Positions 9,536-17,344 of a DNA stretch of 45,130 nt are shown piece by piece. Position 1 is the first letter of the stretch, and each line of letters begins with the position of its first letter. The notes below the pieces were generated by a model. The model did not search any database and had not been told where the DNA came from. It was given only the letters and a program-made list of their open reading frames with translations. Position numbers and translations under genes: made by a program. Origin of the DNA: an uncultured Methylococcaceae bacterium (GTDB taxonomy: Bacteria > Pseudomonadota > Gammaproteobacteria > Methylococcales > Methylomonadaceae); the NCBI GenBank assembly GCA_903934035.1, contig CAIZMK010000087.1:1-45130 (forward strand), in the 5' to 3' direction.

Positions 9536-9548
9536 CCTTCTCCTCGTT
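9536..9548 (-). promoter_or_regulatory. Strong RBS shared with the secreted-protein gene
   Basis: The 13 bases AACGAGGAGAAGG precede the BLUF start codon here and occur identically at 10428-10440 before the gene at 10443. This site decides the BLUF start. The shared leader hints at common origin or coordinated translation of the two genes, but a consensus RBS could also match by chance. Confidence 0.6.
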
Positions 9549-9667
9549 TTTTTTGTTATTAAAGTATTAACTAATGTTCCAGTATAAGTACAGTTTGTAT
9601 AGCTTGGCGAAAACATAATTGTTAGTAATGTTAAGCAGAGTAAAAAACTGATCTTATAAATTACTAT

Positions 9668-10123
9668 TTATTTGGATAACATGGCGATAATCGCGTTCAA
9701 CTCCCTTATTTGATTATCTGCTTCAACTTGCTCAGTCACATCATGTTGAACACCCAAATAGTAAATAATCCGATTTTTTTTATCTAACAAAGGGGTGATT
9801 TTTAATCGATTGTAAAATAGCGAGCCGTCTTTTTTGTAGTTTCTCAGCATAACCTCAATCGATTCCTGTTTCTTCATCGCTGCTGATATTTGTTGACTCG
9901 CTTGTTGATTTCGATCGTCAGCTTGCAAAAAACGACAATTAAAACCGATAGTATCTTCTTGACTAAACCCCGTTAGTTTTTCAAACGCTTTATTGGCATA
10001 GACGATTGGGGCATCAGGTAAATCTGGATCTGCAAGTACTACTCCGTTGACACATTCATCAAGAATGTCAGTTAATAAACGTGGTATGAGCCCCCCAGAA
10101 TCTTTTTCAGCTACAAAAAGCAT
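9668..10123 (-). CDS. Short LOV-domain blue-light photoreceptor (copy 1)
   Basis: 151 aa, a PAS/LOV core with short N- and C-terminal helices and no effector domain. The flavin adduct motif is GFNCRFLQ with C63; FMN-contacting residues N95, N105 and Q126 are in place (LRNYKKDG, FYNRL, YLGVQ). Short LOV proteins act through light-dependent dimerisation or partner binding. It is clearly a paralogue of the LOV protein at 12044-12499, sharing most of the core. CGGAGA precedes the start. The gene is divergent from the secreted repeat protein at 10443 and upstream of BLUF on the same strand, so LOV-BLUF may be one transcript. Confidence 0.93.
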   Translation of the reverse strand: MLFVAEKDSGGLIPRLLTDILDECVNGVVLADPDLPDAPIVYANKAFEKLTGFSQEDTIGFNCRFLQADDRNQQASQQISAAMKKQESIEVMLRNYKKDGSLFYNRLKITPLLDKKNRIIYYLGVQHDVTEQVEADNQIRELNAIIAMLSK

Positions 10124-10442
10124 ATTTTAATCTCCGTAATTTATATGACAATAGAGGTCATATCTATGATTTGTATCTATACATCAAAAAATAAATTTAG
10201 CAATTTAATATTGTGGCTAGGTGCTGTGTCATGACCTATCTTTGTGTTTTAAAAAAGACCACTCCATGTCGAAATAAATGTGATTTTATACACGAAGAGC
10301 ATTGTTAATGTTTTCTTTAAATAACTCTTAAAAATTATAATTCTTTTAATTGACAATGTGATTTATCATGATAACCTAGTTTCGCAGTTGGTTATTTTTG
10401 CAATAAGATCAAACATCTAATAATAATAACGAGGAGAAGGTA
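10124..10442. promoter_or_regulatory. Divergent promoter region between LOV 1 and the secreted-protein gene
   Basis: 319 bp. On the plus strand TTGACA at 10350-10355 is a good -35 element, but the matching -10 about 16 nt on (TAACCT) is weak. Before the LOV gene, on the minus strand, TTGATG is followed by the near-palindrome TGTATAGATACA (about 10169-10180). That word partly recurs in unrelated intergenic repeats, so I do not call it an operator. No gene is supported here. Confidence 0.4.
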
Positions 10443-10850
10443 ATGTATGTATTAAATAAAAAAACGGTTATAAAATTTACTTCATTGTTAGGCTTCCTAG
10501 CCGCTTTACAAATTAGTCCTGTTTCGGCTAATCCCAATGAAACAGCTGCCTGTGCTAGTCACATTCAAGAAAAAATCTCTTGGGACAATAACGGCCACGC
10601 AAAATGGGAACAGAAAAACATTGAGAAACTATGTAAAGGTACTTCAAGCCCCAAAGAACCAGGCGAATGCTTTAAAAAAGTTATGAGTGGTCATGTTAAA
10701 TGGGGAGAAGGTGATAAATGGGAATGGGAAAATGCAGTCAATTTATGTTCAGGTACAAATGATTCTGAGCAAACAATTGAATGCTTCAAGAAACAAGTTC
10801 ATGCTGGGACTGCCTGGAATGAAGCTATCACACAATGCCAAGCCAAATAA
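10443..10850 (+). CDS. Small secreted protein with three Cys/Trp repeats
   Basis: Not a family I recognise. 135 aa with a signal peptide (basic start, hydrophobic 11-24, likely cleavage after VSA-N at about 29-30). The mature part contains three repeats, each bounded by two cysteines with a Trp inside: C37-C64, C76-C102 and C114-C132. The repeats share CFKK...W...A(V/I)..C and an LC(K/S)GT spacer. Six Cys suggest three disulfides in the periplasm or outside the cell. It is preceded by the exact RBS AACGAGGAGAAGG and followed by a hairpin, so it is probably monocistronic. Its position between two LOV genes makes a light- or oxidation-related role possible, but that is only context. Confidence 0.8.
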   Translation: MYVLNKKTVIKFTSLLGFLAALQISPVSANPNETAACASHIQEKISWDNNGHAKWEQKNIEKLCKGTSSPKEPGECFKKVMSGHVKWGEGDKWEWENAVNLCSGTNDSEQTIECFKKQVHAGTAWNEAITQCQAK

Positions 10851-10939
10851 TTTCCATCTAATCCTATCTACTAAGTTGAATTAAAAAACACTACTTTCAG
10901 TAAGTTGATAGCTAGGGTATACAGTTAATTCAAGTTAAT

Positions 10940-10973
10940 CACTCGCATCTCTCATAATCAAGAGAGGCGAGTG
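10940..10973 (+). terminator. Stem-loop after the secreted-protein gene
   Basis: CACTCGC-A-TCTCT pairs with AGAGA-G-GCGAGTG around an 8-nt loop, giving 12 pairs with one mismatch. It sits 90 bp past the stop. The following bases (CTTAATTAT) are only moderately T-rich, so this is a likely but not textbook intrinsic terminator. Confidence 0.6.
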
Positions 10974-11018
10974 CTTAATTATACTGAAGCTCTCTTTAAG
11001 AAATATTTGAACTTAATT

Positions 11019-11124
11019 GTAGGCCGGAATAAGGCTTTTCGAGCATAAGCGAGAAAAGCGTTTCCGGCATCGGCGACATGAGCTGTGCATAAACATCCCA
11101 CGCGCTACTTTAAGGTGGCCTTAT
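11019..11124. repeat. Repeat family B, degraded copy
   Basis: The left end GTAGGCCGGAATAAG is intact and preceded by ATATTTGAACTTA, as in the copy at 37255. The right end has lost its inverted repeat (only GGTGGCCTTATC remains), and the flank AAGCTTAATTGTGGACAGTG still matches the flank of the 37255 copy. Confidence 0.7.
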
Positions 11125-11197
11125 CAAAGCTTAATTGTGGACAGTGCTGAGACTGGGATGGTCTATTAATCCCGCAAGGGTTTAAGGCGATTACTAA

Positions 11198-11226
11198 TTG
11201 ACTTTGTTAATCATTATTTGCATATT
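11198..11226 (+). promoter_or_regulatory. Candidate promoter for the SRPBCC-LOV-MsrPQ operon
   Basis: TTGACT (11198-11203), a 17-nt spacer and CATATT (11221-11226) make a reasonable sigma-70-type pair. It would leave a leader of nearly 300 nt before the first gene. Nothing closer to the gene looks better, but the match is by eye only. Confidence 0.35.
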
Positions 11227-11489
11227 TTCAAAGTAACGGTATGTTGAATGAGAAATTAGTACCTCAACAATAGTAAGCAATATGTAATTAATTTTTCGGT
11301 TATGTTGAGAGATCGTTGATTAGCAGAAAGCCAATAAATAATGCTTGTGAAAATGTTTGTGATGGTGTTATTGTGCGATCCGCTAGATTAGAGGCTGTGC
11401 CTCTTGTTGGTTTAAACTTTTTATTTAGATTTCATAATTATAATCGTCAGTGTCTGTAATAAAACAGATAATTTAATAAAGGCGAATTT

Positions 11490-11582
11490 ATGTTGAGTTA
11501 CCCTCAACCGGGAGATGTATCGCAATGCCAATTAAATTTTCTTTTGATTCCTCTGCACCCATATCAGGTGAAGCTTCAATAA
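11490..11582 (+). CDS. Possible 30-codon upstream ORF overlapping the SRPBCC start
   Basis: ATG at 11490 with AAAGG about 8 nt upstream opens a 30-codon frame that runs out of frame into the first 58 bases of the SRPBCC gene. A small hairpin (GTTGAG/CTCAAC) lies at its start, just before the GGGAG RBS of the real gene. It could be a leader peptide that couples or damps translation, or just chance. Confidence 0.2.
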   Translation: MLSYPQPGDVSQCQLNFLLIPLHPYQVKLQ

Positions 11583-11995
11583 AAATTAATAGATCTATCG
11601 CTGATGTTTTTTCCTTTATTGGTGAACGATTTTATGAGAATTATCCAAAATGGGCGCCAGAAGTTGTGGAATTACAGCCTTTAGACGGCGATCAACTCTT
11701 TGTCGGGGCTAAAACAAAACAAGTTAGAGAAGATCAAGGTGCCCTAGTTGAATCAGTATTCGAGATTACTGAATATCAGCCTGTTGTACAATTAATTTTT
11801 AAAGGTATAGGTGAGCCTTATAAACATTCTTATTTTCTTCAGTCGGAAGATTTAGATATTACGGAATTAACTTTTTGTTTTGAATTATCTGAGATAGAAG
11901 TTTTTATGCGACCTTTTCAAAAGTTGATTCGTGCCTCTATCGAAGATGGCGCTGAAAATACTGTAGAAAATATAAAAAATTTGATGCTCTCTTGA
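11525..11995 (+). CDS. SRPBCC-family (START/Bet v 1-like) ligand-binding protein
   Basis: 156 aa, cytoplasmic. The pattern matches the SRPBCC superfamily: the opening strand GEASIKINRSIADVFSFI, a WAPEV region, then long beta strands, and a C-terminal amphipathic helix (PFQKLIRASIEDGAENTVENI). Members bind hydrophobic ligands such as lipids or polyketides in a deep cavity. The start is supported by GGGAG 10 nt upstream. First gene of a plus-strand operon; the LOV gene follows 48 bp later. A lipid ligand would suit the hydroxylase two genes downstream, but that is inference. Confidence 0.75.
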   Translation: MPIKFSFDSSAPISGEASIKINRSIADVFSFIGERFYENYPKWAPEVVELQPLDGDQLFVGAKTKQVREDQGALVESVFEITEYQPVVQLIFKGIGEPYKHSYFLQSEDLDITELTFCFELSEIEVFMRPFQKLIRASIEDGAENTVENIKNLMLS

Positions 11996-12043
11996 GCCCA
12001 TTAAGCTAGTCCTATGACTAAATTGTAAGAATTGGAGAAAAAT

Positions 12044-12499
12044 ATGCCTTTTATTGTTGAAAAAGATACCGGATTAATTCCACAAGTTTTATCAGCTATT
12101 TTAGATGAGTGTGTTAATGGTGTCACCTTAGCTGATCCAGATATGGAAGATGCACCTATTGTTTATGCTAATAAAGCCTTTGAGCGTTTAACAGGTTATG
12201 GTCAAGAAGATATAATCGGTTTCAACTGCCGTTTTATGCAAGGCGAAGATAGAGAACAAGATGCACGACAAATAATTTCTGAAGCGATGAAAAATTCTGA
12301 AAGTGTGGAAGTGACTCTTAGAAATTATAAAAAAGATGGGACTTTATTTCATAATCGTTTAAAAATAACTCCGTTATTTGATAAAAAACATAGAGTTATT
12401 TATTATCTTGGCGTCCAATTTGATATTACTGAACAAGTCGATGCTAGTAATGAAATTAAAGAACTCAATTCCTTAATAGAAGCAATGAGCCCCAAATAA
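12044..12499 (+). CDS. Short LOV-domain blue-light photoreceptor (copy 2)
   Basis: 151 aa from the ATG at 12044, which has GGAG 6 nt upstream; the longer frame begins with TTG inside that site and is unlikely. The core has the adduct Cys62 in GFNCRFMQ and flavin contacts N94, N104 and Q125. No effector domain; it ends in a short helix (NEIKELNSLIEAM), usual for dimerising short LOV proteins. Paralogue of the protein at 9668-10123. Its stop is only 5 bp before the hydroxylase gene, so the photoreceptor is transcribed with a membrane di-iron enzyme and MsrPQ. Confidence 0.93.
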   Translation: MPFIVEKDTGLIPQVLSAILDECVNGVTLADPDMEDAPIVYANKAFERLTGYGQEDIIGFNCRFMQGEDREQDARQIISEAMKNSESVEVTLRNYKKDGTLFHNRLKITPLFDKKHRVIYYLGVQFDITEQVDASNEIKELNSLIEAMSPK

Positions 12500-12504
12500 A
12501 CGTT

Positions 12505-13338
12505 ATGAATGCGACAGAAACTGTAAGTACTAACGGCGGTCTCTATTTCAATGAGGCTCTATTTGGTCTGGCAATCATTGCTTTTATAGTGTTGGTAATT
12601 ATGGAGAAACGCCATCCTTTTAGAGCGTTTCCGGCTAAAATTTTCAAAGAGTCTTTTGTTACCAATACAACAGCATTCTTGGTTAACAATTTAATATTGA
12701 GTACCTTGCGTGCTTCTTCATTATTCTTAGTTGCTCAGCAATTTGCTACCCATGGCTTATTGAGTGGTATGGAAAATGGGCCTATTAAATGGCTGTTAGC
12801 ATTTGCTTTTTTTGATTTGGCCATTTATCTGTGGCATTTAGTCAGTCATAAATCTGAATATTTGTGGAGATTTCATAAAGTCCATCACAGTGATAAGGGT
12901 TTTAATGTTTCTACTGGTTTTAGATTTCATGTCTTTGATTTACTGATAGAAATAGTCTACAAATGCGTATTTGTAGTTGTGATTGGTGTGGATGCCTATG
13001 TGGTATTATCTATTGAAATTGTTGAATTATTCTTCATATTATTTCATCACGCTAATATCCGAGTACCTAATGAAGATTTAATTTCAAATGTATTCATCAC
13101 ACCTTCATTACATAGAACACATCATTCCAAAAAACGTTCTGAACATGATAGTAACTATGGCATCGTTTTTTCATTATGGGATCGAATGTTTGGTACTCGT
13201 AAGGAATTGGTGCCAGAACAAATTGGTTTAGATATCATTAATGCTGATAACTTCATTCAATTATTCTCTTTGGCTTTTATCACTGAAGTTAAGTTAAGAA
13301 AACTTCTAGGATGGATTCCAAAAGGTAAGAAAAAATGA
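12505..13338 (+). CDS. Fatty-acid hydroxylase/sterol desaturase family membrane di-iron enzyme
   Basis: 277 aa with about four to five membrane segments. The histidine clusters of the family are complete: HLVSH (111-115), HKVHH (124-128), HH at 181-182 and HRTHH (203-207). Such enzymes use a non-haem di-iron centre and O2 to hydroxylate or desaturate lipids; the substrate cannot be read from sequence. It starts 5 bp after the LOV stop without a strong RBS, and its last codons overlap the MsrP start (ATGA), so translation is coupled on both sides. An electron donor is not obvious, though MsrQ-like haem proteins are encoded in the same operon. Confidence 0.85.
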   Translation: MNATETVSTNGGLYFNEALFGLAIIAFIVLVIMEKRHPFRAFPAKIFKESFVTNTTAFLVNNLILSTLRASSLFLVAQQFATHGLLSGMENGPIKWLLAFAFFDLAIYLWHLVSHKSEYLWRFHKVHHSDKGFNVSTGFRFHVFDLLIEIVYKCVFVVVIGVDAYVVLSIEIVELFFILFHHANIRVPNEDLISNVFITPSLHRTHHSKKRSEHDSNYGIVFSLWDRMFGTRKELVPEQIGLDIINADNFIQLFSLAFITEVKLRKLLGWIPKGKKK

Positions 13339-14291
13339 TCATCAAAACTCATAAAAGTATTCTTGGTTCTGAAATTACTGATCCTTTAGTTTTTAAGCAA
13401 CGTCGCCAGTTAATTAAGGCTATGTTAGCGTTAGGAATAACGGGTTCAGGAATCTATTCAGGTTTATCGATTGCTAATGAAGCCAAATGGCAGGATGTGA
13501 CTAAAGGCTATCAGCCCAAAGCATCTTTAACGGCCACTTCAGCAGAGATAGTTAAAAACCATACTAATTATTATGAGTTCACTTATAACAAAACAGATGC
13601 AACTACCCTGGCGCAAGCATTACCTATTGATCCTTGGTCGGTAGAAATTACAGGGGAAGTTGAGAAGCCGGGCACTTATCATTTAGAAGATATTTTAACT
13701 CAGCAAACTCTACAAGAATATATCTACAGATTTCGCTGTGTTGAAGGTTGGTCTATGGTGGTGCCTTGGATGGGCTTTCCCTTAGCTAATTTATTAAAAA
13801 AAGTTAAGCCTTTGTCCAGTGCTCAATTTGTGAAATTTACCACCTTGCAAGATTCTAAGAGTATGCCTAATCAAGCAGTAAATAGTATGCTGGAATGGCC
13901 TTATGTAGAAGGGTTACGAATCGATGAAGCGATGCATCCTTTGACTATTTTGGCATCCGGTATGTACGGTGAGGCTTTGCCTAAACAAAATGGTGCACCT
14001 TTAAGGTTAGTAGTGCCTTGGAAATATGGCTTTAAAAGTATTAAAGCCATAGTAAAGATTGAGCTGCTTAAAAGAGCGCCTTTAAGTACTTGGAGCAAAG
14101 CGGCTCCTAACGATTATGGTTTTTACGCCAATGTCAATCCAGATGTTCCACATCCTCGTTGGAGTCAAAGTAGCGAACGCGTTTTAGGTGCTGGATATTT
14201 TACACCGCGTCGAAAAACAGAGTTATTTAATGGCTACGCTGATGAAGTTGCTGCATTGTATAGCGGCATGGATTTACGGCATTTCTTCTGA
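13335..14291 (+). CDS. msrP: MsrP: periplasmic methionine-sulfoxide reductase, Mo-cofactor subunit
   Basis: 318 aa, sulfite-oxidase fold. A twin-arginine motif (KQRRQLIKA, R23-R24) precedes a hydrophobic stretch, so it is Tat-exported with its molybdopterin. The Mo-ligating Cys135 lies in YRFRCVEGWSMVVPW, which matches E. coli MsrP (YedY) closely, as do the segments YPYVEGLR-DEAMHPLT, NGAPLRLVVPWKYGFK and YGFYANVNP. It reduces protein Met-sulfoxide in the periplasm with electrons from MsrQ. It overlaps the hydroxylase stop by 4 bp and MsrQ by 1 bp. Assignment is strong; the coupling to a LOV gene is the unusual part. Confidence 0.95.
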   Translation: MIIKTHKSILGSEITDPLVFKQRRQLIKAMLALGITGSGIYSGLSIANEAKWQDVTKGYQPKASLTATSAEIVKNHTNYYEFTYNKTDATTLAQALPIDPWSVEITGEVEKPGTYHLEDILTQQTLQEYIYRFRCVEGWSMVVPWMGFPLANLLKKVKPLSSAQFVKFTTLQDSKSMPNQAVNSMLEWPYVEGLRIDEAMHPLTILASGMYGEALPKQNGAPLRLVVPWKYGFKSIKAIVKIELLKRAPLSTWSKAAPNDYGFYANVNPDVPHPRWSQSSERVLGAGYFTPRRKTELFNGYADEVAALYSGMDLRHFF

Positions 14292-14947
14292 TGGTTTTGC
14301 GTAATATAAAGCCGTATACGTTATGCTTTAGCATTTGTTTATTGCCGTTATTAGGCATAATTATCGATATGCTCTTCGGTAATTTAGGTGTCGATCCTAT
14401 CTTATCGTTGCACATCCGCTTAGGCGATTGGTCTTTGCGTTTGTTATGGCTAACCTTGTGTATTACCCCCTTACAAACGGTGACCCAATGGCGCGGTATG
14501 TCACAATATCGAAAAATGTTAGGTCTATACGCTTTCTTTTATGCGAGTTTGCATGTCTTAGTTTATTTATGGATGGACCAAGGCTTGGTATGGAGTGCGA
14601 TTACTAGGGATATTATTGAAAGTTCTTATATCTGGTTTGGTTTAATAGCTTTTTTGCTAATATTTTTATTGGCAATAACTACGCCATTGATAATGGTAAA
14701 AAAGCTGGGTAAAAATTGGAAAAAGTTGCACCGCTATATTTATATAGCTTCTATAGCCGTTATTATTCATTATTATTGGCAACTTAAAGGGAATATGGCA
14801 GAGCCTTTGTTTTATTTGCTCATATTGACTTTGTTATTGGCCTTTAGACTAGCTGTTTGGTTTAAAAATCGTAAGTTTGCAAAATTGATGATTCCTACAA
14901 CCCGAAAGATAAAAGTGCTAAAGGCCGAGTCATTAACTGAAGATTAG
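14291..14947 (+). CDS. msrQ: MsrQ: haem b quinol-dehydrogenase membrane subunit
   Basis: 218 aa, close to E. coli MsrQ (YedZ, 211 aa), with about six membrane helices of the ferric-reductase-like type. H88 (YASLHVLVY), H147 (KLHRYIY) and H160 (VIIHYYW) correspond to the haem-binding histidines. It passes electrons from the quinone pool or a flavin reductase to MsrP across the inner membrane. Its ATG overlaps the MsrP TGA by one base (TGATG). Last gene of the five-gene operon. Confidence 0.94.
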   Translation: MVLRNIKPYTLCFSICLLPLLGIIIDMLFGNLGVDPILSLHIRLGDWSLRLLWLTLCITPLQTVTQWRGMSQYRKMLGLYAFFYASLHVLVYLWMDQGLVWSAITRDIIESSYIWFGLIAFLLIFLLAITTPLIMVKKLGKNWKKLHRYIYIASIAVIIHYYWQLKGNMAEPLFYLLILTLLLAFRLAVWFKNRKFAKLMIPTTRKIKVLKAESLTED

Positions 14948-15239
14948 CCTTTGGCTCTATAGCTTAAAACAACAATCATTTAAGAAGTTCAAATAGATAG
15001 TAAGTGCTTGGGATTCATTAAATACATCGATACTACCCACCGTGAATATAAGTCCACCCAAGCTCAGTCTCTGGTGACGTTTCCGGCTCAGGAGCCCTGT
15101 GTAGGCCAGAATAATGAGTTTAAGTATTTCTTAACAGTGGGCAGTGACGATCTGCTTTACCTATCGCTGGAGCGATAAGATCTCGTACATTACTCTGTTA
15201 AGGACATATCTTTTTATAGCTTTTACCTACATTACCTAC
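14948..15239. other. Intergenic with a decayed repeat B fragment
   Basis: About 292 bp. Around 15066-15160 it holds a scrambled remnant of repeat family B (GTTTCCGGC, GTAGGCCAGAATAA at 15101-15114, GGGCAGTGACG). No terminator with a clear T-run follows msrQ. No gene seen. Confidence 0.5.
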
Positions 15240-16097
15240 ATGGCAAAAATCTTAATCATAGGCTGCGGCTCTATTGGAACTGAGCTTGCAGAAGTTTTAA
15301 TGACTAAAGGTCATCAAGTCGTTGGGCTGAAAAGAAATCCCCCTGTCAATGATATTGCCGCAGGCATAGCTTATTTTAAGGCAGATATAAGTTCTAGTGA
15401 TTCACTCAAAGCTTTGTCCCTAGATTTCGATTTTGTGTATTTTATTGTCTCGCCTGATGGTCGTAACCAAGAAAGTTATGAAGCTATTTATAATGCAGGG
15501 ATTAATAATCTATTAGCGCATTTCTCACAAGCAGAAAAGACTCCGCCGTGGTTTTTTATATCATCAACCAGTGTTTATGGGCAAACGCAAGGTGAATGGG
15601 TGGATGAAAAATCGATCACCTGCCCAGTAAACGCAACTAGCCAACTCATTAGGCTAGCCGAGCAGAGCTTGATGGATTTAAATGCAAATCATGTGATTGT
15701 GCGCTTTTCTGGAATCTATGGGCCAGGACGTGAGTATTTGTTAAGAATGGCCAGACAAGTGTCCGCTATACAGCAAGATCCCCCATATTATACTAACCGT
15801 ATTCATCAAACTGATTGTGTAGGCGTATTAGTGTTTTTACTAGAATGCCGCCTAGCAGGAAAAGCTTTAAAATCGTGTTATGTAGCCAGTGATGATGATC
15901 CAGCGACGACCTGGGAAGTCATGTCTTGGTTGGCAGAACGTATGCATACTTCATTACCATCGCCTAAAGTAATGCAGCCAAAGGCGGATATGAATAAGCG
16001 TTGTAATAATCAGCGTTTAAAAGCCTTAGGCTATCTGTTTAGCTACCCTAGTTATAAAGACGGTTATGCTGAGTTGATTGATAATGGCCGGGATTAA
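15240..16097 (+). CDS. NAD-dependent epimerase/dehydratase family protein (YeeZ-like)
   Basis: 285 aa from the ATG at 15240, chosen because the Rossmann strand MAKILIIGCGSIG begins there; the frame extends 32 codons further upstream without homology. Atypical extended SDR: the nucleotide loop is GCGSIG, and the central motif SSTSVYGQTQGEW and RFSGIYGPGR are typical of the YeeZ/SDR_a5 group. The substrate is unknown; members are loosely annotated as nucleoside-sugar epimerases. No good RBS is visible. It stands alone between repeats. Confidence 0.78.
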   Translation: MAKILIIGCGSIGTELAEVLMTKGHQVVGLKRNPPVNDIAAGIAYFKADISSSDSLKALSLDFDFVYFIVSPDGRNQESYEAIYNAGINNLLAHFSQAEKTPPWFFISSTSVYGQTQGEWVDEKSITCPVNATSQLIRLAEQSLMDLNANHVIVRFSGIYGPGREYLLRMARQVSAIQQDPPYYTNRIHQTDCVGVLVFLLECRLAGKALKSCYVASDDDPATTWEVMSWLAERMHTSLPSPKVMQPKADMNKRCNNQRLKALGYLFSYPSYKDGYAELIDNGRD

Positions 16098-16154
16098 TGG
16101 TTTAGGGGCTGACTTGTAGGGTGGACAGCGCTTTTTTGCCCACTCTAAATAACC

Positions 16155-16271
16155 GTAGGCCGGAATAAGGCTTTACTTGCGTAAGCGAGTAAAGTGTTTC
16201 CAGCAAAGATGTCTTTCCTCTGCCGGAAACGCCATCACGCGCTGCGCTTGGATGGTCTTATTCCGGCCTAC
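16155..16271. repeat. Repeat family B, intact copy
   Basis: 117 bp bounded by GTAGGCCGGAATAAG (16155-16169) and its exact inverse CTTATTCCGGCCTAC (16257-16271). The inside carries GTAAGCGAGTAAAG and TGCCGGAAACGCC, shared with the copies at 33807 and 37255. Non-coding, MITE- or REP-like. It lies between the convergent epimerase and alcohol dehydrogenase genes. Confidence 0.85.
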
Positions 16272-16291
16272 ATAACCCCCGTGCTACTTGA

Positions 16292-17344
16292 TTAAACTGC
16301 TTCCAAACTCGATAAATCAATCACAAATCGGTATTTAACATCACTCTTTAAGACCCGTGTATAAGCTTCATTAATTTTTTGCATGGGAATGATTTCGATA
16401 TCTGAGCTTATGTCATGTTCCGCACAGAAATCTAACATCTCTTGCGTTTCTTTGATGCCACCGATTAAAGAACCCACAATACTGCGACGTTTAAAGATTA
16501 AAGGGCCGACCGAAGGTGAGGGGTGTGGTTGATCCGGTACGCCTACTAAGCAAAGAATACCATCACGTTTAAGTAATAGCGTGTAGTCGTCTAAATTATG
16601 CGGTGCAGCAACAGTGTTTAGAATAAAGTTAAAGCTACCTTGGTGTGCTTGCATTTCCTCTGTATTGGAAGAAATCACTACTTCATCAGCTCCGAGTCTT
16701 TTTGCATCTTCTGCTTTAGCGGGTGTTGTAGTAAAAAGAACTACATGCGCACCAAAGGCATGGGCAAACTTAATGCCCATGTGACCCAGTCCACCTAAAC
16801 CAACAATGCCAACTTTATCGCCTTTACCAATATTCCAATGCTTTAAAGGTGAATAGGTGGTAATGCCTGCACATAACAAAGGTGCAGTCTTAGCAAGATC
16901 AAGCTTGTCTGAAATGTGTAATACAAAATCATGGTTAACCACAATCTGTTTAGAGTAACCGCCGTAATTATTAACACCGGTTTGTTTTTCAGGGCTGTTA
17001 TAAGTAAAAGAGGCTTGATTGCAAAATTGTTCCTGATGATCGTGGCAATCAGGGCAAGTTCTGCAAGAATCGACCATGCAGCCAACGCCAACACTATCAC
17101 CTATTTTAAAGCCGGTGACCGCATCACCTATTTTAGTCACTTTGCCGATAATTTCATGTCCAGGTACGATGGGGAAGGTTGAACCGCCCCATTCGTTGCG
17201 TGCTTGATGTATATCAGAATGGCAGACGCCACAGTAAAGTATCTCTATTTGAACATCAGTAGCACGAAGTTCGCGACGTTCAAAGCTAAATGCAGTGAGT
17301 GGTGCATCTTGTTGAAGAGCGGCATAGCCTATTGTCTGTGTCAT
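16292..17344 (-). CDS. Zinc-dependent NAD(P) alcohol/aldehyde dehydrogenase (YahK/CAD-like)
   Basis: 350 aa from the ATG at 17344, preceded by AAGGAT; the frame extends 9 codons further without an RBS. Medium-chain dehydrogenase: catalytic zinc site C41 (GVCHSD) with H63-E64 (GHE), structural zinc Cys94, 97, 100 and 108, and Rossmann motif GLGGLGHMG. The first 110 residues closely follow E. coli YahK (GVGC-VDSC), an NADPH-dependent aldehyde reductase of the cinnamyl-alcohol-dehydrogenase group. It probably reduces a range of aldehydes; a role in detoxification is inference. Monocistronic. Confidence 0.88.
   Translation of the reverse strand: MTQTIGYAALQQDAPLTAFSFERRELRATDVQIEILYCGVCHSDIHQARNEWGGSTFPIVPGHEIIGKVTKIGDAVTGFKIGDSVGVGCMVDSCRTCPDCHDHQEQFCNQASFTYNSPEKQTGVNNYGGYSKQIVVNHDFVLHISDKLDLAKTAPLLCAGITTYSPLKHWNIGKGDKVGIVGLGGLGHMGIKFAHAFGAHVVLFTTTPAKAEDAKRLGADEVVISSNTEEMQAHQGSFNFILNTVAAPHNLDDYTLLLKRDGILCLVGVPDQPHPSPSVGPLIFKRRSIVGSLIGGIKETQEMLDFCAEHDISSDIEIIPMQKINEAYTRVLKSDVKYRFVIDLSSLEAV

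Noticed and set aside
10165-10185. TGTATAGATACA as a light-regulated operator (LitR/CarH-like)
   Set aside because: Similar TGTATAGATAC words occur in unrelated intergenic repeats (about 5945, 6146, 34673), and I saw no matching site before the SRPBCC operon or the secreted-protein gene.
10687-10884. Second frame inside the secreted-protein gene
   Set aside because: It is a shifted reading of the repeat-rich gene; the frame with the signal peptide and paired cysteines is the real one.
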